DNA of 64,000 nucleotides from contig BSWB01000002.1 in NCBI GenBank assembly GCA_033239125.1, forward strand, positions 158,706,409 through 158,770,408, in the 5' to 3' direction. A model generated the notes under the pieces. That model was not told the DNA's origin. It made no database searches and was given only the letters and a program-made list of their open reading frames with translations. Numbering within the stretch: position 1 is the stretch's first letter; each line of letters begins with the position of its first letter. Positions 1 to 11,847 of the stretch are shown here, in pieces. The stretch is from Fagopyrum homotropicum. Its lineage: Eukaryota > Streptophyta > Magnoliopsida > Caryophyllales > Polygonaceae. A program made the position numbers and the translations under genes.

Positions 1-789
1 TCCCACAAATGGGTATGTCCTAACATATACTCTGGATAGTTCCTCAGGACACTATCCTCAGTCTCTCACATAGCCTCTTCAGGTCTTCATCTCGACCATC
101 ATATCCTCAATATGGGCATGTCGTTCAAATGCAAGCGTTTCATATCTTATTCCAAGAATGTAATCAGATGCTCAAAAACGATGTGGTTCAACTTAACCAC
201 TAGATCATTATAACTCACAAAGTGTTTCCAACCTGGTATATACTTTCTCAGTTGAGACACAGGAACACTGGGTGAACATCCACCAACTTCAGAGTGAAAG
301 CTAAACATCATGTTGCCTTCACAAAATTGATCAAGATCTCAAGTAACCGACATATTGGAAACTCAGTTCCCCTTTCCATAATACACAACTAACGTCTCAC
401 AGCTGAGATACCTCCAGCCGGACATGAACTTTTGCTTGAACTTTAGAGGTTAACGCCTCTTGTCTACATATAATATCTGGTGACTCTGTACATCCAGCAT
501 TCTTCCTTCAATCAACGTTACTTGAACTATAAAATCCTGAGTCTGGTCAGGTGTTATTCCACTCTACTGCTAGATCACTTCTAGCATAAGGATATACGAC
601 ATCTATGTCTATATATTGACTCATAGGGTCATCCCAAAAAGATGCACGTCCTTCATTGTTATATAATAAACTCATTATTGGAAGGTAATATAACCCTCCA
701 CGTTTCCCATTCAACTTACAACTTATAATAGATCTTTAAGATCTAGATGATCCTCTCTAACTAAGCATTTGTCAGGGGGTGAAGTGTAG

Positions 790-981
790 TCATGAGGTAC
801 ATACTTGTCCCCAAAGCAGTCTGAATCTGTTGCCCACAATCTCAAAGTAAAAACATCCATCTCGATCCGAAATGATCGTTCTCGGTATACCATGGAGTCT
901 CACTATTTGTCTAGTGTACTCCTCAACCAATTCATTCACTAGCCACGTCCTTCTGATAGAAATGAAACGTGCCGGTTTCAT
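790..981 (-). pseudogene. Integrase core remnant (Ty3/gypsy)
   Basis: A minus-strand open stretch carries VRLHGIPRTIISDRD, the segment around the second catalytic aspartate of the retroviral-type integrase DDE core. In intact plant gypsy integrases it reads close to LHGVPxSIVSDRDxxF. The flanking zinc-finger and GPY/F regions were not recovered as open frames. The fragment lies 1.3 kb downstream of the RT core, as expected for RT-RNase H-integrase order. Confidence 0.85.
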
Positions 982-2313
982 TAATCTGTTACCAACAATC
1001 CAAATAACATCAATCTTCTACAAGGTCACAATCCCATAACAAAGTCCATAAAGATGTCCTCCCAAATTCTACTACTGCACTGGTAATGGGTGGGGGCTTA
1101 CCTCTAGATCGGAAATACTCTATCTGGACCTGCTGACATGTCACACACTATATCACAAATCTGGTTATATCGGCTTCATACAATATAATCGTCTCATCTC
1201 GTGGTACATCTTACTCGTACCTGAATGTACTGAATAAGGCGTGCAATGGGTATACGTAATATTCTATCTCCATCTGCATCAGCAGGAACACAAAAGCGGT
1301 CATGACTCTTCATCAGTCCATCTACTCCTATGGAGAACTATGGTGCCTCAGTATGAGACATCCTTTCTCTAAACCTTGTCAAGGCCCGGCAGGTCTCCTA
1401 CTTCTGTTGGACCTCATCCAACAAACCAGGTGAAACCTCTGAGGTATAACTGGGTATCCTCATCAAGGAACTGATTATCCAACTCTAGCCAAGCTAGATC
1501 TCTCTGAAGTTGAGGCTGAACTATCAGTCTCACAATCATCTTCTCTTGGAGCGCATTTCCGTTCCAGTTGTCGGTGACAACGTTCAACTTCTCTGAATGA
1601 TATGGAATCTCCAGGTCAAAGTCTTGATCAACTTAAGCTCTTAACACTGGCGGTTATTCAGCCCCTGTTGCATAAAATATACTTCAGATTTCTATGATCT
1701 ATAGAAATCTGACATGAAGATCACACCGGTACGGTCTTCAAAATTTAAAGGCTTGAACTACCACTACTAACTCTAAATCATGAGTCGAGTAGTTCTCATC
1801 ATACGTTCTCAGCTGTAAACACACATATCAATAACCCTACTCCTTTGTAGTAATACACATCTCAAACTTAGCTGGGATGTATTACCGTAAATCACGGGAC
1901 CCCAATAATCTTCTAACTACAACAGAATGGAAGTAGAGGTCAAATGCCTCCTCAACTCTTCAGAACATAGACACACTGCTTTCATCACGTAGTTATGGTG
2001 GTCTTCTCAAAAGACTCGCAAATGAATATGTAATCATATAAAATCCTTCGTCAAAGCATTGGTAGCAATCGGTTGAGCCAAGAAAACTACGTATTCCTTA
2101 ATGTTCATCAGTATCTCCCATGTACAACATACTTAATTCTCGCCAAGTCAACCATGATCCCACTGGCGGAGACAACATGGCCTAAAAAGGATACCACTGG
2201 CATCTCAACTTAGACTTAGAGAGCGTAGCATACAACCCTCTATCTCTCGAAATCTGCAGAACGGTCCTCAGACGATCGGTCTACTATTCTCTGATATGAG
2301 AGTATACCGACAT

Positions 2314-2445
2314 GTCATCCATGAAGTCCACCACCAACTAATCAAGGAAGTCGATGAAGATACTGTTCATCGACTTCATAAAAACTACTAAAACATTCGT
2401 CAACCCAAATGACATCACTACAAACTCGTAGTGTCCATAACGGGT
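2314..2445 (-). pseudogene. Reverse transcriptase core remnant with in-frame stop
   Basis: Reading minus from 2445 gives TRYGHYEFVVMSFGLTN, then a 14-residue stretch ending FIDFLD, a TAG stop at 2338-2340, and LVVDFMDDMSVYS. This matches the Ty3/gypsy RT palm region. FMDD (2325-2314) stands in place of the usual F(I/V)DD catalytic box. The stop replaces a codon that is normally glutamine in the family. The second catalytic aspartate pair is intact but the frame is dead. Confidence 0.9.
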
Positions 2446-3610
2446 ATGGGAAGTTATCTCATACACATGTTGCTCTCTCATCCATGACTAGGGATATCTT
2501 GAGCACAAAGGAATCTTAAAAACACAATTGCTTCTTGAAGCTAACTCATCAGGTCGTCAATACGGAACATCGAACCTACTAGGGTAAAAGAAGCCCGTTT
2601 CAGTCAACTTTTCAAGTTATCAGTACAATATCTCAACAAGCACTGTATAGTGTGGCTTTCCCATTCAATCTTGTATCATACTTCAACTCGATAACAATGT
2701 CCACACTCCGATGAGGTGGAAACTAGACGGTCCAGTAACACGTCTATAAACTCATAAACAGCTGGAATACCTTCCAATGTTGGACTATCTCGCTCCTTCA
2801 TGGTATAACACTAGAAGGCGTCACATCCCTGTGCTATCAGCTCGGTGCTCGTACAATCCTGATGACAAACCCGTCTCTTCAAAGGTCTTAACCTCAGAAG
2901 ACCTCTATTTAACTCAACTCAGTAATAACTATAATAGCCTTACTATTAAAAAGCTAACATCACATGATATCTATTCATCCAAACCATACACATAATGACT
3001 TCCTCATGCACCTACGACATGACAAAGAAGTCTGCAACCATACACGGGTCCCTGAAATAAGGGAAATAACACGCATCTCACGGGTATCTCAGACCCAAAA
3101 AGGTAATCCTGTAAAGGAAAATCCACCTTCTACTATATACCAAAAGTCAACCATTAACGCATGCATCGAAAGACATGAAGTGCATAGCACTCACAACAAG
3201 CAAAACTCCACCAGGTAAACCATTAACGAGAAGGGTATTTGTAACAGCTAACTCTCATAGTTCCACTACATATCATCACTCGATCTCGGATCTATGCTCC
3301 TCAGATATCACTGAGGTGCTCACTATAGCCTCCACTTCCACTCATTCAGCACCGGAAAGAGGAAGGTCTTGCTGGGAAGAAACACTACCTTACTGACAGA
3401 AAGGGCCAGATAACCTAACTCACCACAAGTGAAATAAGCTATCAGTGCCAAAGGGCACACAGAACGCAAATGATCTGGATAGCCACAACTGAAACATAAT
3501 CATCCCATCCTTGCAACCTGTGCAACTGAAGGGTAACTCGACCTTCATCGTCCACCTGGAATGATCTCACTCTTGAAGGGGACCTGTAAAGGTAATGCCT
3601 TGCCCTGTCG

Positions 3611-3713
3611 ACAAAACTTCGCTCTATGCCCTGCTTTACCACACGTAAAGCATATGATGGGCGCCTTTGGGCACACAGCTCGCCAGTGTCCCAACTTCCA
3701 CGCAATTAAAACA
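3611..3713 (-). pseudogene. gag remnant with two CCHC zinc knuckles, one frameshifted
   Basis: At 3652-3611 (minus) the translation is CFTCGKAGHRAKFC, a perfect C-x2-C-x4-H-x4-C nucleocapsid knuckle. Just upstream at 3713-3671 a second knuckle can be read as CFNC followed, after a one-base frame change, by WKLGHWRAVC. The pair is typical of plant Ty3/gypsy gag. The frameshift and surrounding stops show that it no longer encodes a protein. Confidence 0.85.
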
Positions 3714-4368
3714 CTATAGTTCCTTGCCAGTCATCTTCATGGCCAAAGGATCACTAGATTGTCCTGATATCGGACTTGGTTCCCCATTCATCATCTTTGC
3801 TTCTCCAGTAACTGATTCAGTCCATTGCTTCTTTACGGATCCAGAAGCTTTAGTTGATCTCACAATTGTTGGTAAATCCGGTGTCGATCTACCCGCTATC
3901 ACCGCTTCATATACTTGTTACATATATTCTTGAAACTCGGATATACTCGTAGAGACACGATCAGCATCTTCAAACTCGTTATCGGCCATAGGCGATACAA
4001 CAGTGGAAACTGGTCCCTAACCTATCACTACTGGAGGAAGAGGGGGTGTAGCCCTACCTCATCCCACTACAGAGACTGCTCTAGTCTGAGTCATCTGTAG
4101 GATATACGCACCTAATCTTATAAGGCTATATATATGCCATAGGTATCGATATGTATATAATACATCCACATAATCCATAGTACACACAGATATATATACA
4201 TATCTACGCTGCAGAGATTCATGGCAGAGGTGACGACTTCTCGTACATTCTATCCCAAAACCACACTTAAAACCAAAACCATTGAAAACGTCAGATCCCA
4301 TGTGGGCTCTGTTTATTTTACCTATCAAACCTCATTGCAGGTAGCAAGTGCCATTGTTGTCAACCTGG

Positions 4369-4380
4369 GCTCTGATACCA
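4369..4380 (-). other. Primer-binding site (initiator Met tRNA type)
   Basis: The minus strand reads TGGTATCAGAGC, complementary to the 3' end of plant initiator tRNA-Met, four bases after the LTR end. It fixes the orientation of the element and the inner LTR edge. Confidence 0.92.
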
Positions 4381-4384
4381 ACTT

Positions 4385-6049
4385 TGTAACACCCCGAATC
4401 CGCGGGACTCGGAGTGTCACATTGGGCTAGGATCTCACAATGGATCCTGACCCTAGCCTGACAATAAGTTCACTGGACCTTACAACATGGCACTGACAGA
4501 TATAAAACAAATACATAAAACAGTATAAACTGTACAACCCAAAGTAAACAACAACATAGCCGAGTATATAAAACGACAACCTCACACAGGAGGTACAAAA
4601 GGAACATCCTCACGCATGAGGGGAACACAACAAACCCCAAACCAACCACCTAATGTACGAGAGTCCTCGGCCTGTCACCCTGACAGATCACTCAGTAGTG
4701 CCTAACCTGTAGGGCATCTACAACATGGTAATAACCATTAGCTATCCATACACATATATAGAGTAATGCATAAGCACAATCACACATAGGGAAAGATAAA
4801 CATATCAGCATGCTTTCACTCATTTACCCATTTATTCATCTCAATATAATGGTCATTCACTCAAATCGTATAGATATAATATATATGAAACTAGGTGACA
4901 CGAGGACCGATACATCCTCGCCTCTGAGCCTGCTAGCCAGCCGTACTAGTATCGGTCACACAATCCGTGTACCCTATGGGAGTGGATTGCGCCCTTCCTG
5001 TAAACCGGTCTGGCCTGACATCAGAGAACCTCCCAGACTCCACGGCGGGATGAAAGGGAAAAGTTATCACAGCCACGCAGTGGGGCAATTAATAAAACAT
5101 AGGTCGGTAAATACGACATCACATGCTATCATAGCAAACATATAAGGCACACACCACTCATACAAACACCCCATATAAGGATGGTAGCTAAGTAAGTCCT
5201 ACGGACTTACCTCAACCTCGATCGAACTCAACCACGATCACCTCTACACTGGAGGGATAACACAACCTATAAACAAGGTATAAAGAGATGTCACATCTCT
5301 TATCAAGCAAAGGGTCACACCTAGACCCAAAGGGATCCATAGGGATCATATACATCCTATAACCTCAAATAATATGCTAAACCTTAAACCCACATCAGGG
5401 CATATATCCAACTCACGATATCATCAACAACTAAAATCCCATAATTACTAGAATAATGTAACAAGCATAATGGAAATTCCAATTATCCATTTTAACCAAC
5501 TTAAGGTCAATTTATACTAACCCGCAATACGGAAAACGAATAAATTCATAACTTATTCGTTACTAACCCGATATACGAACCGGAAGAAGATCCATACTCC
5601 TAGCGATACGGGGAGTAAGAGCGCGGTATGCAACCTTACATTTGATGACTTGCGGTGGTCCGTCGGCGTTCCGATAGCGGTAAACGGAAGCTTTACCAAA
5701 AAGCTAACAAACGGAAAATAACTTTGTACCACGATGTAGAGGACAAGATAAGGGACTCGTAGGTACAAACGGATTTGAAAACCGGTCGAAGACGAGTAAT
5801 TTGTGGATGACTAAAGATGGATACGTACGTTCGGCGATTCTCTCGACTTTCTCTAGGTGAATTGCAATTGAAATTGCAATTGAAGATGAGGATGCCGACC
5901 TCTGTAATTGTATATATATATAAACAATATAATAATATATATATTATGTACACTATCACCTCTGAATCTTTATACATGTATAATATGATAAGATATGAAA
6001 TGGAATTGAAGAATGAAGATTGTAAAAGTCTGCTAGCCGCCTTTCAATT

Positions 6050-6122
<73 letters not shown>

Positions 6123-6588
6123 CAAAACTATTTAATTGAAATGCCGTTATAATTTCCGCTCTCCAATTTTTACCAAATTGGAATATAAAATTCGGAATAT
6201 CATTGGGATAATTAATCCATAATTATCTCGTAAAATGGGCATTCCTAAGCCACATTTCTTAACCGCTACGAATCGGAATAGCGACTCTTTTATCCGTTTC
6301 GTCTTTTTATATTATCTCACATCTAAGACATATCCGATGTCCCGATTATTTCTCTCAACTGCATTTTTATTAATTGGAGCTCCCAAATGCTCCAAATAAC
6401 ACTGGAGGGTAAAAATAATTACCCGGGGGAAAAAGTAAAAATTTCCCCAAACGTCCAAAATTATGCGAGGAACATAACGGTGGAACTCATACTCATCACT
6501 TGGGAAATCTTCGCAAGTTATATGTCAATTACTATCAACGATTAAGTTAATCAACATTAATTAGAATTCGGAAATCCTAGCTATTACA
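4385..6588 (-). repeat. 5' LTR (about 2.2 kb) of the left Ty3/gypsy element
   Basis: On the minus strand the repeat begins TGTAATAGC at 6588 and ends GTGTTACA at 4385, directly before a methionine-tRNA primer-binding site. Start, end and internal landmarks match the two LTRs of the element at 35-45 kb: the AAGTCC/GGACTT palindrome at 5192-5210, the GTAGATG..CTACAG block near 4707-4720 and a GGAGGTTC-like block near 5.0 kb. It is therefore a diverged relative, about 930 bp shorter. It contains a long TA microsatellite. Confidence 0.85.
6053..6119. repeat. (TA)n microsatellite inside the left LTR
   Basis: About 33 uninterrupted TA units. Open frames predicted across it translate only to alternating Tyr/Ile and are not genes. 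Confidence 0.95.
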
Positions 6589-7025
6589 CATATTGTTCCT
6601 AGCAGTCCAAACGTGATAGATGAAAGAGGTGATAGAGGCAATGCGGATACGGTCCATCATGTTTGGCTGCCGGTGAGACCAGGACGCGAGCCACTCCCAG
6701 AGGTTGCTGATGTAGGGAGCAAGGTAAGGGGTCTTGATCCAACGGAAAACAATGTCCAGTACGAGGGAACCGTAGCTGCAGAAGGACCAAAGGTGGTCAT
6801 CACTTTCAGGGGCGTTGTTGCAAAGCTTGCATGTGTCAACACCAATCAAGTTCTAGGACTTAATTTTAGCAAGTGTGGGAAGACGTCTAAGAAAGGGTAA
6901 CCAGGAGATATAGCAGCTCTTAGGGATATTGAATCTGAACCAAATGGCTTTGTAGGGAGTTTGGTGGGCTGGGGGATTTTTCAGGTTTGAAAATGGCATA
7001 GGATTTTCAGGTAGGTGGTTTATTT
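6589..7025 (-). pseudogene. LINE reverse-transcriptase C-terminal (zf-RVT) fragment, interrupted by the LTR
   Basis: The minus strand encodes KAIWFRFNIPKSCYISWL, then LRRLPTLAKIKS, a TAG stop, and after it DTCKLCNNAPESDDHLW and the segment ending YHVWTARNNM. This is the zinc-binding domain that follows RT in plant L1-type LINEs (C-x2-C plus the ESDDHLW motif). The copy at 10.5-11.2 kb has tryptophan (IKTWN) where this one has a stop (IKS*N). Homology stops at 6588 where the LTR begins, so the gypsy element landed in this LINE; the remaining LINE 3' end must lie beyond the left edge. The 5' end near 7025 is approximate. Confidence 0.8.
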
Positions 7026-7035
7026 TTCTTATTAT

Positions 7036-9960
7036 CAATTGATTTTAAAATGGAACCTCAATAAGCGTACATGTTGAGTTTAGATTTAACGTGCGCGTAT
7101 GCTCATATACACACAACCCTCATTGTACAGTACGTCTTTATCGGACTTTGACAAATAACTTGACAAAAATCGAGAGACGTCGCTTATCTCCACGACTTCA
7201 TAATATTCTCGTAGTTTTGGTCACCACAACTCTTATTCTTTGATACTATTGATGAAATTATTTGTTCTCTTATCATTATACATATGTGCATATTAATAAT
7301 TCTTATTCTTCTTTATTTTTATTACTTTCCTATTTTGTTTGTTGATTAAAGCGGTATGTGATTGTGAGTGGCATGGTTCAATTAATAAGACTCCGTCAAA
7401 TATATATAAAATGGTTTCTTAAAATTATAATAGGATATTGATGAAGTAACTTGATTTGATGATACTTTGTGTTTCGTACACGTAACTTCGGGCCTCATTA
7501 TCTCATTTATACGGAATTTAAATTTAGCAAATAAGTATACCACGATTCACTGCTCGTGAAGACGGAGGCAATGCTTCCATTTTTCGGTGTTGACGATGGT
7601 TGTAGCCCACCGGATAATTTCCGGAAAAAAACCCAACGCACTACTTAATTAAAATATTGGTTCCAACACTTTTAACCACCAAATAAAGTAATCAATCCAT
7701 GACAATGGAGGAGGCCTTGAATCTGTAAGATGTCAATATGAAGGCTAGGGTTTATAAAATACATTCGTTCGGTTTGAGTCATGTATGCTACCTTGGAGCA
7801 TTTACACTTGTATGTTCGGTTCGAGTCATGTCGATAGCAAGACATGGATATCCGTAACAATATCCGAATCTTGACGTAAATTGAGAAATATCGAATCTAG
7901 GTAAAGTTTGCTCGTCTTCGCAACTTTATAATATTCTCGTCGTTTTGGTCACCATAACTCCTCTTTATTCTTTGACATTATTGATATACTCTTTTCTTTA
8001 TTCTTATTCTTATTTCTTTGTGAGTGGTATGCATGGCCCAATAAGAAAGGTAAAGGCTCGCATCAAATATTTATAAGACAATTTTTTTTTTAAGAATTAT
8101 GTTAGGATATAGATGGAGTACCCGTTGGAATCTGGATTTTTCGGGTAATTTTCCGGTGGACTCAATGTTAAAGAAAGAAAGTGTTAGTTTCGTGATTTCG
8201 AGTCCTACAGTTTGGTGTACTTATATGTGTAAAATGATGTATAAATGAATGAGAATTTAATTTCTAAAGATGAGTGTATTAAATGTTGCTTGAGAAATTT
8301 AGTTGTGAAAGAATTTGTCTCACATCGACAATGTGAAGATTGATGAGACACATATATACGGGTAAACGTATTATTGATAACTAAGTTAATGGAGAGACAC
8401 TCTTTTTTCCGTTTCCGAAACTTCCCTTGGTAATCTTGATATTCTACGTCTCAGATGTGTTGTCTCTCGAGTTACTCTCCTCTCCTCAGTTCTCCTAAAT
8501 TCAATAGAGACCATAGTTGTTCAACTATTTTGAATTGTTCAATACAAATCATCGTTGCTGATTTTAATACAAAATTTCAAATCATCGTTGCTTGAAATCG
8601 GAGAGCGTGGTAGTTGTTATTGCATCCTAAAACTGTTAAAACTAATTGACAATAAGAGAAGTAATTGTAAGCTTATACATTAGTCTCATAACGTCTTCTT
8701 TCCCTCCAGTGTTAACTATGTGGAGGACACACATCTAATAAGCCACACACAAGCACACAGGATTTCATCTTAAATTGACAATAGGAAGAGTAACACATAA
8801 ACATATATGTTAGTTTCACAACGTCTTGTATTATCGATGTGACTCAGGTAGGACACATTTTCTTCTCTTACCTCTCCATGATCCCCATCTTGTATTTACA
8901 CAAAGCATAGGCAGAAGTGAACGTACTTTTTCATCCCGATATCCCTATACTATGAGAGCTAATTGGTGTTAGTGTTGGAAATAATGAGTTCCCACATCGA
9001 AAGTTTGGGACATTCCGAGCCTAATATATAAGATTGGTGGGCTACTCCACATATTGTTAATTGGTTTTAGGATGGAACCTCGTCGGGTTTATGTGTTGGG
9101 CTTGGGCCTAACGTGCATGTGCGCTCGTATGCACACAACTCCCGATTTACCGGTCCGTCTATATACGACTATGACAGTTAGGATGCAACTCTATTGGGCT
9201 TTTGTGTTGGGTTTAGACCGAATACGCATGTACGCTCGATACATTCAACCCCGACTTTACGACCAGTTTGTATCGGATCGACTTTAACAACAGAGAACGA
9301 GCAAGTGAGTAAATATCCAAATTAAAAAGGAAGTGAAGGAGCCTGAACTTTGCTTGTCCAAATTTCGTTAATTGGGATTGAGAATAGTTATGCCTTTCCA
9401 ATTTCGTTAGTTGGGATTTATCATGCCTTTCCAGTTTTGGTGTTTGTTTACGTTAGATACGGCGATTACCAACAAATGAAGGTTGAATTTTTTAACTGAG
9501 TTTTGAAAGGGATGTGGTATATATGGGGAACTCAAATTTACATGAAATAACAAAACTTACAAGGCGTCCACGTCAGTTTTAAGGGATGGTGGATGGGGTC
9601 GGTGCCGGCGCCGAAAATATATATTTTATATTTAAATGATGGCACTATCGGACGGCGCCTAAAATATTACATGAGGGTTTAACTATAGATTTTTCTTTAT
9701 AAGGAGAAACATGTTATTTTCTAAAAGTTTCTATCACAATTTAGGCGCCGGCTTTTTGAAGGAAAAAAAATTCATAAAAATGGGCGCACTAACGGATTGC
9801 GATTTATTTCTCTGTTAGTAAATCAATTGATTGTATAATGGAACCGGATTTATGTGTTTTGTTTGGGTATAACGTGCGGACATGGACGATCGTATGCACA
9901 TGAGACCTCGCTCTACAAGCCATATGTGTCAGACTTTGACATGGTGATCGATTATAATGG
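7036..9960. repeat. Dispersed repeat fragments around a 'GGATGGAACC' block
   Basis: No gene is seen here. Four diverged copies of one roughly 110-bp segment are present, at about 7040-7165, 9055-9170, 9180-9295 (the last two in tandem) and 9830-9950. They share the run CAATTGGTTTTAGGATGGAA or a decayed form, then AACGTGC..GT..GCTCGTATGCACACAA. A further relative starts near 23057. A second duplicated segment (TAATATTCTCGTnGTTTTGG) occurs at about 7200 and 7929. The upstream TTCCCACATCG at about 8990 is common near LTR or SINE ends in plants. The family is not identified. Confidence 0.6.
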
Positions 9961-10472
9961 AGATAGAACCACAAAATATATTCATATTATTATGACCCTA
10001 TTTATATGATTATAAGAGAATATTTAGAGTTTAATCAACATTATAAAAGATAAGATCAAATATATATTATCCAACGTGATCATATAGTTATTCATTTAGT
10101 AGCAAGATATTAAAACACTCTCCTATGTATCTTCCAATAAATAGAAGTATCTCATAAACCTTATCATCTCATCACGCATCTGAAAGTGCAACAAGGGGAA
10201 CAAACCTATTAACACTTGGACAAAAGAGACTAGCATCTCATTCTCTTTATAGGCACCTAAAATGTTCATATCGTAAAACTGGACGACTAGGTAAGTTAAC
10301 CACTCTGAAACCATATTAAAGTCCAACGAACTATAAATTAGGAGTCGTGTAAATACGAATGTACATGCGCACGACAAGGACAGATCATCCACGATTTTTT
10401 ATTAAATTATTGCAACTACATTATAGTTACTTTTAACTTTCTACTAATGTTCAAATTAATGATACACGATTA

Positions 10473-11163
10473 CCCCAAATGGCACCTCTAATTCTACCCT
10501 TGGTACTGCCAACCCATTCAGAGCTATCTGGCTCCGTTCAAACATTCCCAAATGCTGCTATGTTGCCTGGCTGGCTGCTCACAAGAGACTACCAACTTTG
10601 GCCAGGATTAAAACCTGGAACATAACCATCAATGATACATGTAGGCTATGTAAGAGTGCTGTTGAAGATGATGATCACTTGTGGCTTCATTGTAGCTATG
10701 GCTCTCTTGTCCTGGACGTCATATCCAGATGGACCAGAACCCCATTCCCTGCTCCCTACCTCGGTAACATATGGATCTGGCTAAGCTCCTGCAACACTTA
10801 ACGGCCAAAGCTTTTAGATAGCCTAAGGATTGCCTCCATCATTTCCTTCATCTATCATGTCTGGACTTCTCGTAACACCTTGATCTATAACAGCCAATTC
10901 ACGAGGGCTATTGAGTGTGCTGCTAACATCATCAGCTCAATTAAGAATCACTTTGCTGCCAACTGGAAGGACAGATCAACTCACTCTCTCCAGATTGCTG
11001 GAATGCTGCAGATCCGTTTTGATTAAACATGAAACAACTTCTATTATTGCATGCTTCTGCTTCTGATTTTGTTGTGTATCAAATCTCTCAATTGGACAAG
11101 AGTCCATATCCTCTCCTGTAAATCCTTTCTTAATACAAATTAACTTTTCAAAAAAAAAAAAAA
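10473..11163 (+). mobile_element. 5'-truncated LINE insertion with poly-A tail
   Basis: A 691-bp insert is flanked by the 12-bp direct repeat GATACACGATTA at 10461-10472 and 11164-11175 and ends in a run of A. It encodes the LINE RT C-terminal zinc-binding region: RAIWLRSNIPKCCYVAWLAA, RLPTLARIKTW, DTCRLCK and DDHLWLHCSYGS. The reading frame is interrupted near 10801 and the downstream homology (YHVWTSRN...) continues in another frame. This is a hallmark product of target-primed reverse transcription. It belongs to the same LINE family as the fragment at 6589-7025. Confidence 0.92.
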
Positions 11164-11242
11164 GATACACGATTAAAAATGTATTTTCTCTATATAGTAT
11201 ATACTATATACATGATAATGTTCCCTTTGGCCTTTGATACTC

Positions 11243-11250
11243 TATATAAG
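11243..11250 (+). promoter_or_regulatory. TATA box of the MLP gene
   Basis: TATATAAG lies 74 bp before the ATG at 11324, a normal TATA-to-start distance for a short plant leader. Confidence 0.65.
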
Positions 11251-11323
11251 GGGGGCAACGAGCTCGTCAGTTTCCATATACTGTTCCTATTCTCACATTC
11301 TAAACTTTAAACTAAATTACAAA

Positions 11324-11847
11324 ATGCAAGCAGATTTGAGAGGCAAAGTGACACGTGAATTCGAAGTTAGTTCATCTGCAGCACGCTATCACCAACTCTT
11401 TGCTTATAAGCCTTATGAACTCACCAAACTAGCATCATCGGTATTTCAAACTTGCAAAGCGATAGAGGGTGAATTCGGAAAGAATGGCTCCGTGCTCTTA
11501 TGGAAATTCACTCATGGTACGTTCATTACGACATGTTTTTATAACGATTTTGAGGTTTTTGACTGTTGAGTATAATGATAATTGTGCGGTTTTTGTACGT
11601 AGAGGGGAAAGAATGTGTCGCAAAGGAGAGGATCGAGAATTGTGATGCGGAGAAGGGGACGGTAAGCTATAGGGTGATCGAAGGAGATTTTCTTATGGCA
11701 TACAAGTATTTCGTAGGCCACCTTCATGTCACGCCGCGTTCTGAAAAGACGTGTCTTGCTATATGGACTTTAGAGTACGAAAAACTTAACGAAGATGTGC
11801 CTGATCCCGTTAGCTTTTTTGACATTCTAGTCGATATAAGCAAATAA
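11324..11847 (+). CDS. Bet v 1-fold major latex protein (MLP)-like protein, two exons
   Basis: Exon 1 is 11324-11516 and exon 2 is 11603-11847, with a GT-AG intron of 86 bp inside a codon, just after WKFTH. The product is 145 residues. It opens MQADLRGKVTREFEV and contains EGEFGKNGSV, the glycine-rich loop position of the Bet v 1 fold, then VAKERIE, YRVIEGDFL, LHVTPR and WTLEYEKLNEDVPDP, all diagnostic of the MLP branch (START/Bet v 1 superfamily). Such proteins are small cytosolic binders of hydrophobic ligands, linked to stress and phloem or latex. The intron position is that usual for MLP genes. The stop falls right after DISK, about ten residues before the usual C-terminal helix end, so the helix is slightly short. 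The upstream in-frame ATG at 11234 lies before the TATA box and was not chosen. No sister copy is seen nearby. Confidence 0.88.

Larger units (their letters stand above)
1..6588 (-). mobile_element. Decayed Ty3/gypsy LTR retrotransposon, truncated by the left window edge
   Basis: The element reads on the minus strand: a 5' LTR at 4385-6588, a primer-binding site at 4369-4380, gag zinc knuckles near 3.6-3.7 kb, reverse transcriptase near 2.3-2.45 kb and integrase near 0.8-0.98 kb. The order gag-RT-integrase is that of Ty3/gypsy. Frames are broken by stops and frameshifts throughout, so it is dead. Only about 650 bp separate the primer-binding site from the first zinc knuckle, which is short for a capsid region and suggests a deletion. 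Its 3' LTR lies beyond position 1. It inserted into a LINE copy that it interrupts at 6588/6589. Confidence 0.9.

Noticed and set aside
5817..6152. 111-codon frame ending in Tyr-Ile repeats
   Set aside because: It runs through the TA microsatellite inside an LTR.
10123..10392. 89-codon minus-strand open frame upstream of the LINE
   Set aside because: No family similarity recognised, AT-rich surroundings and no splice or promoter support.
11234..11323. Upstream in-frame ATG of the MLP gene
   Set aside because: It lies before the TATA box and would add about 30 residues with no family similarity; MLPs start at the MQADLRGK-like position.
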